From Coffea arabica (taxonomy: Eukaryota > Streptophyta > Magnoliopsida > Gentianales > Rubiaceae), in assembly GCF_036785885.1 (NCBI RefSeq), contig NC_092312.1, forward strand, positions 22,958,001-23,022,000: a stretch of DNA of 64,000 bases. The letters are read 5' to 3'. Positions 9,968 through 19,551 of this stretch are shown in pieces. Position numbers and translations under genes: made by a program. Under the pieces are notes generated by a model. That model was given only the letters and a program-made list of their open reading frames with translations. It was not told the DNA's origin and did not search any database. Position 1 is the stretch's first letter. The number at the start of each line of letters is the position of its first letter.

Positions 9968-12660
9968 GGGTTAAAGGCAATAAGCTCCCAAAAGTTTGAT
10001 GTCATTTGCACTTTTCCCCCTAACATTATATTTGTTGCACTTTGCCCACTCTATTAAGTAACCTCTTTTTTCTTTTTTAATTGAAATGAGACTTTATTAA
10101 AATTGAGGTAAAATCTGAGGACAAAAAGCACAGAGGAGGGCCACCACCTTACCTTCGGAATGAAAAGCGGAAGTTACACAAAAATTCTACATGTCTAGAG
10201 CTAGTAACCCTCTAGTATGGCCCGGTAGATGAGCTACCGTAGAGAACACCTCAAAGAAGCCACGCGCGTTGGCATAAAATGCTAGGGAGTCCGCCACAGA
10301 GTTCCCCTCCCTATAACAGTGAGAGAACCAATAACCCTCAGGGGCAATTCCCGGAATAGCTTGAACGACAGGTTGAATGACAGCGAGAACACCTCACACC
10401 CTCCGTAAACAACAGATCAATACAAGGCAATCAGACTCAACAATTAAGTGCGATATCCCCCTTTGGTGCCCCAACTGAAGACCTAGTAGAAGAGCGTGCG
10501 TCTCCGCTTGCAAGGCATTTACAGGACCAAAATAATTAGCAAACGCCAGAATAAACCTACCGCAAGAGTCCCTAATCACCCTACCGCCGCTCCCCCCATG
10601 AGATGTGGCACAGCCATCCGTATTTAACTTATAAAACCATCCCCCAGACACACCCAACGCATCAAAGTAGAAGTTAGTGGTCTTCGCACTGTCGACATAG
10701 AGTCAAGGAGCTCCGTCATGGAAGAGATCATCGCTACATGGCTGGGAAATGCACCTCGACCAGCAACTGCATCTCATGAATGACCCATCCCCGAACCTGT
10801 CCAGCAGAGGTACTCTGACCCTCAAAACAAGCCGTGTTCCTGGCCCACCATAGAGCCCATATAATAAGTAAGGGCAGCGTTCTGTATAGCCATCACAGTG
10901 CCCTTCCTCTGACAGGGGTACCCCACCATCTAAAGCACCGTGACCTATCATTAACAATCGGGGATGAAGAAATGCCGAGCGACCGTTCAAAAAAACTCCA
11001 AAGTGCATTCGCCAAGTCACTAGTAGAGAAAACATGTTGCAATGTTTCCGACTGAGACTGCGAGCAGCAATGGCACTTAGAAGGGCCATGAACCTGAAAC
11101 TTCGTCAACACTGCATCCACGGGCAGTCGCCTCTGCAGCAATTGCCACATGAAGAAAGACAATTTTGACAGAATTGCAGAGTGCCAGATGTAGGCTAAGG
11201 TCCACACCCGGACTCCAGTTGTCCGAACTAACCGATAGGCCGACTTTATGGAGAAAGCTCCCGAGGGTTCTAACGTCCAAACAGGACTGTCCGGACCTGT
11301 ACCAAAGCAAAAGAAGGATTCAACCGCCGCCGCTGTAATCTCCGAAGGAAGGGCTGCCATGGCCAAGAGATCCCATTGGTTCTCCCTCCAAAACACATTA
11401 ATCTTCGCATCAGACGCTAACTCTGGGAATCTCCATGCCAGCGGACCAAGCCCACTCCAATTATCCCACCAGAACGAAGACTCCCCTCCCAGACAAGTCC
11501 CACTGCAAACACATCTCTATGGAACGCCGAACCCCAAACATCCGAACACAACTACCAGAGAACTTAGGCGAAAAAACCACCTAATTAGGATGTAAACCAC
11601 TGACATACCTGCCCCGCATAAACTTAGCCTAGAGTGACTGTCCACCCCTAAACAACCACCAAAGCTTACAGGAAAAAGCATCACTGATCGCTTGTAGAGA
11701 CCGGAAGCCTACCCCTCCTTCCTCCACAGGTTGGCATAACTTCGACCATGCCGACCAATGCTTTTTAAGACCGAATTCTGACTCCCCCAAAAGAACCTAG
11801 CTAACATCCGCTCCAAATCAGCAATTACCCCCCTCGGAGGCACCAGTACTGCCAAGAGATGAACCGGGATTGAGGTCAACACATGCTTAATGAGTAGAGC
11901 CCGAGCACTCATAGATAACCACCGATCTCGCCAAGCCGTCAATCGCTGTGAGACTTTATCCAGTAAGCCATTGAACAACCCTTTCACCCGTCTCCCAACA
12001 TACAAAGGGCAACCCAAGTAGGTGACTGGCAAATCCTTGGCGGAGAATTCCGTAACTCGCGAGATCACCCTGCCACGTGCAAGAGACACTTTCTTGCCCA
12101 CCAAAAAACAGCTCTTAGAAGCGTTCACCAGTTGCCCTGAAGTCCTCTGGTATTTATCTAGTACATCCATCACCCATGTCAGCGAGCGTGCACTCCCATT
12201 GCAAAATATAATGATGTCATCACTATAAGCTAGGTGTGTCAACGCGGGCACCCTCGAGCAACCAGATACGGCAAAAACTGCCGATTCCCCACCAAGGCGT
12301 TCAAACCCCTCAACTCTTACCATCAAAAAAATATCTAAAGTTTCAATTTTAACCGTTCTATTCTTTTTTGGTAATTATTTTTTGATTTTTTTCATACTTA
12401 TGAGATGGTTTTATTTTAAACTCTACAATAAATTTGAAGGACGTGTGACTTTTATAAGTGGTTGGATCCTATTTTTAAGGACATTACGTAGAAACCAAAA
12501 AAAATCGGATCATTTTTTCAAGTATTTCTTTACCAATTGTTATTTTGACTAATAGTTTTTGCTAAACAGTTAGACAAAGGGTGAAAGTGCAACAAAAATT
12601 ACGTTAGAAGAAAAAGTGTAAGTGGTACCAAACATTAGGAGGTTTAGTGATTTTAACCCT
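9968..12660. mobile_element. Long TIR DNA element containing a nested LINE
   Basis: Bases 9968-10045 (starting GGGTTAAAGGCAATAAGC, with TGCACTTT...CCCCTAAC and TTGTTGCACTTT) are the imperfect inverted complement of about 12570-12660 (ending ATTTTAACCC). The flanking 9-mers 9959-9967 and 12661-12669 agree at 6 of 9 positions. Between the arms lies a LINE fragment in minus orientation plus about 230 bases of non-coding sequence on the right. No transposase is visible, so it was non-autonomous before the LINE landed. Mutator-type assignment is by analogy with the other GGGTAAA-ended elements in this window. Confidence 0.65.
10070..12340 (-). mobile_element. 5'-truncated LINE (non-LTR retrotransposon), decayed
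   Basis: Reading the minus strand from about 12326 down, fragments of one polyprotein appear in the right order. First is the C-terminal half of a reverse transcriptase with the catalytic box LAYSDDIIIF (12326-11709). A linker resembling SLQAISDAFSCKLWWLFR follows near 11700-11630. Next is the zf-RVT region, with SAYRLV, WHSAILSKLSFFMWQLLQRRLPV and a CHCC knuckle (11396-10893). Last is a plant-type RNase H domain, KLNTDGCATSHGGSGGRVIRDSCGRF...ALQAETHALLLGL (10657-10394). Frameshifts and stops separate the blocks, so nothing is expressible. The endonuclease and the N-terminal half of the reverse transcriptase are missing, as expected of incomplete reverse transcription. The T-rich stretch at about 10062-10080 would be the poly(A) end. 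I could not find a convincing target duplication. Confidence 0.9.
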
Positions 12661-12669
12661 TTAAACTTA

Positions 12670-13672
12670 AAACGCACCACAGAGTGTAAATGTCAAAATC
12701 AGACTGTGCACTGTTAAAGAACAAAGGAAAGGCCTTGGCTTCTCTGACTTTTACAAAGTATTATGTCTTTTTGTTTACCAGAATCTTTTTAGCACATGTT
12801 TTATTATTATTATATCACTATTTATTTTTTGTTCTTTTGCGCAATTCTTTGTCTGCTTCACAATCTGACTGACATGGTGCCGCACAGGCGAGACAAGAAA
12901 AATAAATAAGCCATAAAAAAAATTACAATATCTTGTACAATACAAAGGAATATATTCTTTTATCAAAATTCTTTTATCAAAATAAGGGATGATGTTAAGA
13001 GAATCTAACTGACAAAATTTTAAAAAAAATAATAATGTGCAATTTAATACAATCGTTAGTGTTTTATTTTAGTCTTTTTAGACTGTGGTCCTCCACATCG
13101 ATAAAGCATAGTGGATTTGATGGTAATGCATTTAAAGCCTGAAAGGAAAAGCGCATAAAATCATGTTATTTCATAATTTTTACTGAATATATTTGAGTTA
13201 CATCTTACTGCAAATTCGATTTGCTTAAATTTCACACTTTACTGGAAAATAATTGGTTTGCTGTGCTCAAATAAAATATTCAAATGTGACTCTGGTCAAA
13301 TTTAGCCTCGCAACAATAGTGAGGTCAACAACTCAACAACTCTGGTCAAAATTTTTATAGGTTTCGATACTGAAGATATGAAAACAGTAACCCTAGATCG
13401 AAAAAAGATATATTAAGCCCGAATACCCATGCGCGTGATTTATCATTCAGACACGCATCACCAATCAAAGCTTCCTAGAAGTGCCACAAAATTAAGAGTA
13501 AATTAAAAGGGAAAAAAAAAAAAGAAATCTTCTTAGCTGGAAAATAATACTAATATATAAGAAAAAAAAATTCAAGAAATTGGCCACGCAATACATTTTT
13601 GAGAATAAACAAGTAGGCCATTCCGCCAACGTGCATGACATTGTTTACTCTAGCGTGCGGCCATGCCCAAAT
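12670..13672. other. Intergenic and promoter DNA upstream of ERF gene B1
   Basis: Aligns with 730-1380 and 2530-2835 of copy A, but lacks the ~1.1 kb A-specific block. No gene. The last 250 bases are the likely B1 promoter. Confidence 0.6.
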
Positions 13673-13692
13673 ACACACACACACACACACAC
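13673..13692. repeat. (AC)n microsatellite replacing the TATA region of ERF gene B1
   Basis: Ten AC units sit exactly where copy A has TATATATA (2836-2843). The bases on both sides align (GCGGCC...CCCAAA before, TTGGAC after). No other good TATA box is seen between here and the ATG at 13778. Confidence 0.85.
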
Positions 13693-13777
13693 TTTGGACG
13701 TCTGCTTCTTCATCAATCGCTGTAGATCAAAGAAAATTCAGAAGCCACAGAAAACCCACAAATAATATAATTCAGAA

Positions 13778-14389
13778 ATGTTTGGAACTACGGTCCCCGA
13801 TTCTGAGCTAGCCCTTCTAGCTTCAATAGAGCACCATCTTCTCAATGACACCGATTTCTCAGACATTTTTCCAGAATTGTATTCTTTTAATGATGCAGAG
13901 GTTTTCAACTCTAGCCCGAGTTATGGCAGCTCCCGAGATTCGGGAGAAGTAGCCTTAAATAATTGCGAAATGAATAATGCATCAGAAGATATCCCGTTCA
14001 AGTTTGGACTGTTGGGTCAAGAGGAGGTGGAACAGAATATCACAGCAGCAGAAGTTGTGGCACCTGCGGAAAATGTGTCCAAGGACTGGAGACGATACCG
14101 GGGCGTCAGGAGGCGGCCGTGGGGGACGTATGCAGCTGAAATAAGAGATCCCAAGAAGAAAGGGTCAAGAATTTGGCTTGGGACGTATGAAACACCTGAA
14201 GATGCAGCATTGGCTTTTGACCAGGCTGCTTTCAAAATGCGTGGTGCACGAGCTAGGGTTAATTTTCCACACCTAATCGGCTCTACTAATGTGGAGCCGG
14301 CGAGGGTGAATCCAAGAAGGCGTGTTCTAGAGCCTTCGTTTCCATCATCGTCAACAGCTCAAATGAAGTGCAAATTTCAACGCCATTGA
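13778..14389 (+). CDS. AP2/ERF transcription factor, group IX (ERF13-like), gene B1
   Basis: Intronless, 203 aa, the tandem duplicate of A1 with about a dozen substitutions and one residue fewer at the C-terminal tail. The AP2 domain (about residues 107-164) is identical to that of A1, including the Thr after RPWG. The [15 protein letters not shown] motif follows, and then a short basic tail ending CKFQRH. Most changes fall in the N-terminal half and the tail, which is the pattern expected under purifying selection on the DNA-binding domain. Its promoter has lost the TATA box seen in A1, so expression may differ. Nuclear transcription factor; the hormone-response role is inferred from the family. 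Confidence 0.93.
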   Translation: MFGTTVPDSELALLASIEHHLLNDTDFSDIFPELYSFNDAEVFNSSPSYGSSRDSGEVALNNCEMNNASEDIPFKFGLLGQEEVEQNITAAEVVAPAENVSKDWRRYRGVRRRPWGTYAAEIRDPKKKGSRIWLGTYETPEDAALAFDQAAFKMRGARARVNFPHLIGSTNVEPARVNPRRRVLEPSFPSSSTAQMKCKFQRH

Positions 14390-14652
14390 CTTCTTGATGA
14401 TCAAACTTAGTTCCCTTAGCCATGTTGCCATTTGAACATTACTACTGGGGAAGTTTCAGAGACTTCCAACTCAATTTTGCTTTATTTAGGGTAGTAGCGG
14501 TTTCCCTTTTGTTTTTCTCCAATAGTTGATGATAGGAGTGTGGTCGTATTTGCACAGGGAAGTTTTTGTGTGTTCCACATTCACATGTACCATCTGCCTA
14601 CTATTTGGGATGTAACCTCTTCTTCTTTATCTGCTAATCTAAATAATCTAAG

Positions 14653-14908
14653 TTGCTATTTGATAATCCAATTCAGTATTAAAACTTAACGAGTCCATAT
14701 CTTACTATGTTCTAACATGTTTGACAACAAAAAAAACATAGAATGTTAATTAATTCAATGACTCTGAATTATTTAGGCAAAACTTATTCAAAATAATAAG
14801 TGAGAAAGCTGTCTATTTATTCCTTAATGCAAAATACTCTCAAATTTTACAGTATTTAATAATTCATTAACTTAATAAATTCAAATTTCAATTTTATCAA
14901 ACACACCT
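14653..14908. mobile_element. MITE-like insertion specific to copy B (~256 bp)
   Basis: Copy A reads continuously from AATAATCTAAG into TTTTCAAATTG at about 3799-3822. In copy B these two blocks are separated by an AT-rich insert whose ends are inverted: TATTTGATAATCC on the left and an inverted TGTTTGATAAAATTG on the right. The empty site in A shows that it inserted after the duplication, or was lost cleanly from A. Exact ends are uncertain by a few bases. Confidence 0.6.
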
Positions 14909-15295
14909 TAAATTTTCAAACTATTTTTGTTACTAGTTGCAAGTTCCCCAGGAACAATTGATGTCGTACAATTTTTGGACCAACCAGGATCAATTGGTAT
15001 CACAAATCTAGTTCTGCAACGGATAGAGAGAGAGAAGTACATCAGTGGATTATGAGTGGTTTTGAAAAATTTATCTTCTTGAACATCAATTGTCCAAGAA
15101 AATAGGAAAAGAAATAGTGAAAATGCAATATGAAGTTTATACTATCAGCAGATAAACATTCGACCATGAAAGTCAGCATCCAACAAGAGATTTAATCCCA
15201 ATAATATGTCTCACAGAAAAATTTGCTAAATTAACTTTTAATCCCTTATATCATGGACAAATCCTTTGATCACTGTTGCGGACAAGTATTTGCCG

Positions 15296-15373
15296 AGCGG
15301 TGGAGCACGTGGTTTAATTCGATGTAAAGCGAAGAACCTTATCAAGACTTGATATGCCGCGAACCCTCTTGAA
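15296..15373 (+). pseudogene. Nuclear insertion of plastid DNA: 16S rRNA fragment (78 bp)
   Basis: The stretch contains GTGGTTTAATTCGATG, AAGCGAAGAACCTTA and ATGCCGCGAACCCTCTTGAA, which is the conserved 900-1000 region of small-subunit rRNA in its plastid form. The CATGCCGCGAA..CCTCTTGAA wording distinguishes it from typical bacterial and plant mitochondrial versions. Compared with my memory of the plastid gene it has several differences, mostly C to T or G to A, as expected for decaying nuclear plastid DNA. Copy A lacks it and has about ten unrelated bases at that place. It is not a functional rRNA gene. Confidence 0.85.
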
Positions 15374-15675
15374 TTAAGATAAATACAAAAGTTAGTAACA
15401 CGTAAACTATGGGTATGAATTCTTTCATTTTTTTCACAAGCCCCTAATTTTTATTTCTCAATTTCAATAGATTGCAACAATAAACAGTGAATACAAATCC
15501 CAGCAAATTATTATGTTCATACTTCATACCCACATATACTTCGTGCATTTCTTTCAACTGTAGCTAGCAAATTTCCATCCACTATTCTTGATTTTTCCAA
15601 AATTGGAACTAAGCAGTCGTATGTATTTTTCTAATGAAACTTTACTAACCAAAATCGTATACAGTACAAATTTCT

Positions 15676-15799
15676 GGGACCATATATGCTGTTAGCCCAG
15701 ACAAATAGTAATGATCAACAAAACAATTGAATATTTTGGGACCATATATGCTGTTAGCCCGGACAAATAGTAATGATCAACATAATAATCGAATAGGAA
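15676..15799. repeat. 62-bp tandem direct repeat (two copies)
   Basis: GGGACCATATATGCTGTTAG begins at 15676 and again at 15738; each copy continues through CAAATAGTAATGATCAACA. The unit is found only in copy B. Confidence 0.9.
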
Positions 15800-15950
15800 A
15801 GGGAAAGAATTTCTATTTCTTTGACCCAAGAATTATTCCCGAAGTTTTTTTTATACATGTAGATCTGTACAACAAAAGAACAAAGAGATGCTGTCCTTCA
15901 AAGTAAAGGTACAATAACAGAGGACTAAAAAAATATACATTATTCATGAA

Positions 15951-15968
15951 GGGGGGGGGGGGGGGGGG
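15951..15968 (+). repeat. G18 homopolymer
   Basis: Eighteen consecutive G bases stand where copy A has only four (near 4810). It is an expansion of a short G run after duplication; length may be unstable or affected by assembly. Confidence 0.8.
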
Positions 15969-16192
15969 CAGGCCATTTAAGAAAGATCAATATTTTAACC
16001 TATTGAACCAAGTCTGTGTTGGTCATCTACTGATCTCCATCAATATACTACGCTTTGGCATTATTGTTACCGTTGCTAGCTGTGTCACCATCTCCTTCGA
16101 AGAAGGTTTCTGAATTATATTATCCAATATAAAATGGTGTAAAGCTGCATGAAATACAGAAGAAATAATGGTAGTAAATTATATTACCCCAA

Positions 16193-16198
16193 CACGTG
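16193..16198. promoter_or_regulatory. G-box CACGTG upstream of ERF gene B2
   Basis: Same position and context as the A2 G-box (5042-5047), about 270 bases before the ATG. Confidence 0.45.
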
Positions 16199-16373
16199 AT
16201 AAATTGAACCTTCTTAGAAGTCTCAAAAGTACAAAAACCAATGTCGTAGAATGGAAGAGAATACATAAACAATTAATCCATTTAACTGACACAAGGTATA
16301 GAAAAATAGTATCCCATTTCTGACCGCGATTTATCATTAAATTAAGTTTGAGTATTTCAGCAATCCCTGTATG

Positions 16374-16380
16374 TATATAA
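16374..16380 (+). promoter_or_regulatory. TATA box of ERF gene B2
   Basis: TATATAA lies 85-91 bases before the ATG at 16465. It is a better match to consensus than the A2 box. Confidence 0.6.
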
Positions 16381-16464
16381 GAACATCACTGGAACCATTT
16401 GCTTCTCCATCCAATCTAATATCAACTGAAAAGCCTCAAAACCCACAGATCTTTGCTGAAAAAT

Positions 16465-17088
16465 ATGATGCAAGAGGCAACCAGCATGGATTCTGACCTA
16501 GCCCTCCTTTCGTTCTTTGAAAACCATCTGCTAAATGATTCTGATTTCCAAGATATTATTTCTGAAATCAATAGTTACGATCCACCCATTTGCAATCCCA
16601 GCACCAGTTTAGGCAGCTCCCATTTATTCGGAAGTGGGATAGAAATGATATCAAATACTAGTACGAGTAACAACTCATCAGAAACAGAAGGAATTTTGGA
16701 TCAACTGTATGAGGAGGTCAACCAAAAGCCAGTACCTGCACGTGGAAGACAAGCGCCGGTAGAGTGGACACGCTATCGGGGCGTTAGGAGGCGGCCATGG
16801 GGTAAGTTCGCGGCAGAAATAAGAGACCTCAAGATGAAAGGATCAAGAATTTGGCTCGGGACATACGAGACGCCCGAGGATGCAGCATTGGCTTATGACC
16901 AAGCAGCTTTTGAAATGCGTGGTGCAAAAGCTAGGCTGAATTTTCCAAATTTGTTTGGTTCTAATACATTACAGCCAGTGAGAGTGAACCCAAGAAAGCG
17001 TTCATTGGAGCCTTCTGTTTCATGTTGTTCAACAGAGAAAGATGTCCCAAAGAAGGGTAAATTTGAGGTTTCCTCCATGATGATTTGA
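16465..17088 (+). CDS. AP2/ERF transcription factor, group IX, gene B2
   Basis: Intronless, 207 aa, duplicate of A2. The start is the first of two adjacent ATGs, and the one that aligns with A2. The AP2 domain (about residues 104-161) has the normal [13 protein letters not shown], unlike A2, but the following Pro is Leu (IRDLKMKG instead of IRDPKKKG, about residue 122). The [15 protein letters not shown] motif and the basic [12 protein letters not shown] tail are retained. The linker reads [18 protein letters not shown], apparently the ancestral frame, because it keeps the acidic character seen in A1 and B1. It has a TATA box and G-box of its own. Role as for the other three: nuclear regulator, probably hormone- or stress-responsive. 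Confidence 0.93.
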   Translation: MMQEATSMDSDLALLSFFENHLLNDSDFQDIISEINSYDPPICNPSTSLGSSHLFGSGIEMISNTSTSNNSSETEGILDQLYEEVNQKPVPARGRQAPVEWTRYRGVRRRPWGKFAAEIRDLKMKGSRIWLGTYETPEDAALAYDQAAFEMRGAKARLNFPNLFGSNTLQPVRVNPRKRSLEPSVSCCSTEKDVPKKGKFEVSSMMI

Positions 17089-17305
17089 GCAGATGCTTTA
17101 TTGGGTATTGTATAGTACAGCAGAAAATTTAGATGGTTCCTTTTTCTGGGTTTTTTTTTTTCATTTTGAGGCATCATAGTTTGATTATACACCTCTTTTT
17201 TTCAAATATGATTACCTCAGAAGAAGAATTGGCTGTAAGGAAGCTTTTTTACCTGTTGTATTTTCTCATTGTTTCTTCAATATACCTTGAAAGGACAGAC
17301 TCTAA

Positions 17306-17964
17306 GGTTCCGTTTGATAAAACTGAATCTGAATTCTGAAGTCTGAATTCTGAAATCTGAATACTGAAATAATTAATTTACTGAATTTTAAGCACTGAAA
17401 AAAAATATATGAATGTCTAAATTTTAATGTTAAACCTATTTATACTGTTTGATAAACATTTCTAACTAAATGCTTAATAAGTTAAATTTGACAAATTTGC
17501 CCTTATATCTTTTCATCCAAAGAAGAAATAGATTCTATGATTTAATTAGCTAAAAATGTTAGATATGAAAATGACAATATTTATTTTTAAATCAAATTAA
17601 TATAAAAGATGAAATATATTATATGAGGAGTATGGAGAAGATGTGAAAATCATTCAAAAGGGAGAAAAAGAAATAGAAAATCATTCGATCGAGAATATTG
17701 GATTGTTTAATTAGATAAGGATTTTGAACATAATTAACAAACAAAGGTAGATTTGGTAGATAAAATAAGGTAATTGAAATAATTCTATTGATTCTTATCA
17801 GAATTAAGCATTCAGTTAGGATTCTTGTGATGAAAAAAATACACACAAATTCAGCACTACTTAACAAGTTCAGCAAATGAATTTTTATTTATCAAACACT
17901 CAAAACATCTAAATGCCTGAAAAAAATTCAGATTCAGTACTTTTTAATGTTATCAAACAAATCC
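17306..17964. mobile_element. Tourist-like (PIF/Harbinger) MITE in copy B (659 bp)
   Basis: The left end GGTTCCGTTTGATAAAACTG and the inverted right end GGATTTGTTTGATAACATT are complementary at most positions, and TAA flanks both ends as a 3-bp target duplication. Subterminal CTGAATCTGAATT repeats occur inverted at the other end. The matching point in copy A (about 6135) has no insert. No coding capacity. Confidence 0.7.
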
Positions 17965-17968
17965 TAAG

Positions 17969-18175
17969 AGTGTATTTGTGAAATAAATAATTATTTCGAA
18001 TTTTTTGAAATAATTATTATAATACTTTTTACAATGTAATATATTTGAAATAAAAAAAGTTGTATAAAAAAAAGTTAACCAAAAAAACGTATTCATGATG
18101 CAAGTAAAAAATGGTCAATCTAAAGAAATTCAGTTCCAAAATATCACAATTGAATATTTTTATTTCGCTAAAGTA
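17969..18175. mobile_element. MITE family member, decayed copy 1
   Basis: Shares AAATAATTATTTCGAA-like ends and internal order (TTATTATAATACTTTTT, AATGTAATATATTTGAAATAAAA, CGTATTCATGATGCAAG) with the elements at ~43287 and ~63077. It lies directly against the previous MITE and is absent from copy A. Limits are approximate. Confidence 0.5.
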
Positions 18176-18590
18176 ATTCATGGCAATGATTAGCCATTGA
18201 GAAGGATTGTATCCTATTGCTTGCAAGTAATTAAGGTGGTTAAGGTAAATTTTTGGAGAATTTTTAAGAACTTATGGACTATTTAGGCGAGGTGCAACCG
18301 CTAGCTCATTTGTTCTAGGTGGTAGTGGGTAAGCTGAGATTTTAGTCTAATTTTGTTAAGGACTACGCACTACATGGACGTACTAGTTCAAGGTATTGAC
18401 AGTTAAGGTGACATCTTAGAGATTTTGGAAGTATTTGTGGGTGAGAAACGAGACTTCATAAAGATCCGCCAAACTTAAAATACGGCATCCCTAGTGAAAA
18501 AACCACCTATTGTGTTGCATACCTCAAATATGGCTTTTTATATATGTAGAGAAAAAGAAGGATGAGCGAAAGACAAAACTAAATTTGATA

Positions 18591-19542
18591 GGGATAATTT
18601 TAGAGACGTCCCTCGGGGTTTTTGATAATTTCACTGACCTTTCTTGAGATTCGCAAAATTACACTAACCTCTCTTGAGATTAAGGTTTTGGTAACAAAAT
18701 TAGTCCAAGTCAGAAAAGAGACCATTAAAGAGGTACTTTGAGAAGAGAGATGAAACTTTTATTTCACAAGTACCCTTTATATTTGTATACAAATACCCTT
18801 TTTATTTCATATATTAATAAAAGTAAGGGAAGGTAAGCGTAAATAGCAAAGAACTAAAAGTAAGTAGCAACTGACTTTCTCTTCAAAGATGGACCAACAA
18901 CTAGTGCATTGGATTACAATGACTATTTTTTTTTTTAAATCTTTGCCATTTTGCATATAAAGGCAACATGAAGCATTAAAATGGATCTCATTTTCACTTG
19001 AGGTAGCAAAATTTAGAGGTGGGGAAATAGTAGTTTTGTGTGGATTTCACAAGCTAAAGGTGAAATATAGGGGCAAAAACTATGGCCTCGTCAAGCTATA
19101 AGAGGAAATCATGAAATTCAACCACATCCTTTATCATCAAAAACAAATATTACAAGTATAATTGCAAGATAATTGTGAAGACTTTTTAGAGTGAAAAAAA
19201 TCTTCACAAATTACTATTTGACGTATCAAATTTTGAGAGTGAATAAACATTTGGTATATCAATTGGTACCATTTAGTAATTGCAGCTGGTTACTACTCAT
19301 CATTAAAGAAATCCCCAATAGCTATTTTTGTTAATTAGTTGCTAACAATTAATTTAATTAGTACCCTAATTACTTAATTTCCAGATATTGGTTTTCAATA
19401 AGACGTAATATCTTAGGATGTATAAGTAATTTTCTTCCTATGTGATGTAAACAATTGGACCCACAATTCTATATTGCAAACCTCAAGGGAGGCCAATGAA
19501 TTAATTGTCAAAAACCTTAGGGGAGATTTCTGAAATTATCCC
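18591..19542. mobile_element. Mutator-like non-autonomous element with perfect 9-bp target duplication (952 bp)
   Basis: Perfect direct repeats AATTTGATA at 18582-18590 and 19543-19551 flank the element. Its ends are long imperfect inverted repeats: GGGATAATTT...CCCTCGGGGTTTTTGA on the left and the complement of GGGATAATTTCAGAAATC on the right. A 9-bp duplication is diagnostic of Mutator-type transposition. There is no transposase, so it was mobilised in trans. Confidence 0.9.
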
Positions 19543-19551
19543 AATTTGATA

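Larger units (their letters stand above)
14390..16373. other. Intergenic DNA between ERF genes B1 and B2
   Basis: Aligns with 3543-5218 of copy A apart from insertions listed separately. No further gene. It includes the B1 3' untranslated region and the B2 upstream region. Confidence 0.6.
9604..18350. repeat. Segmental tandem duplication, copy B (two ERF genes plus insertions)
   Basis: Same order and orientation as copy A. Relative to A it has gained a TIR element with nested LINE (9968-12660), a MITE near 14653-14908, a plastid rRNA fragment (15296-15373), a 62-bp tandem repeat (15676-15799), a G18 tract (15951-15968), and two adjacent MITEs (17306-17964 and ~17969-18175). Several of these can be called insertions because copy A preserves the unoccupied site. 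Confidence 0.9.

Noticed and set aside
9718-9999. 93-codon open frame before ERF unit B
   Set aside because: It aligns with 120-300 of copy A, where the frame is broken, and it runs into the end of a transposon. Not conserved as protein.
15296-15373. An rRNA gene or bacterial contamination
   Set aside because: Only 78 bases match, embedded in sequence that aligns with copy A on both sides. The wording is plastid-like. It is a nuclear plastid insertion, not a gene or contaminant.
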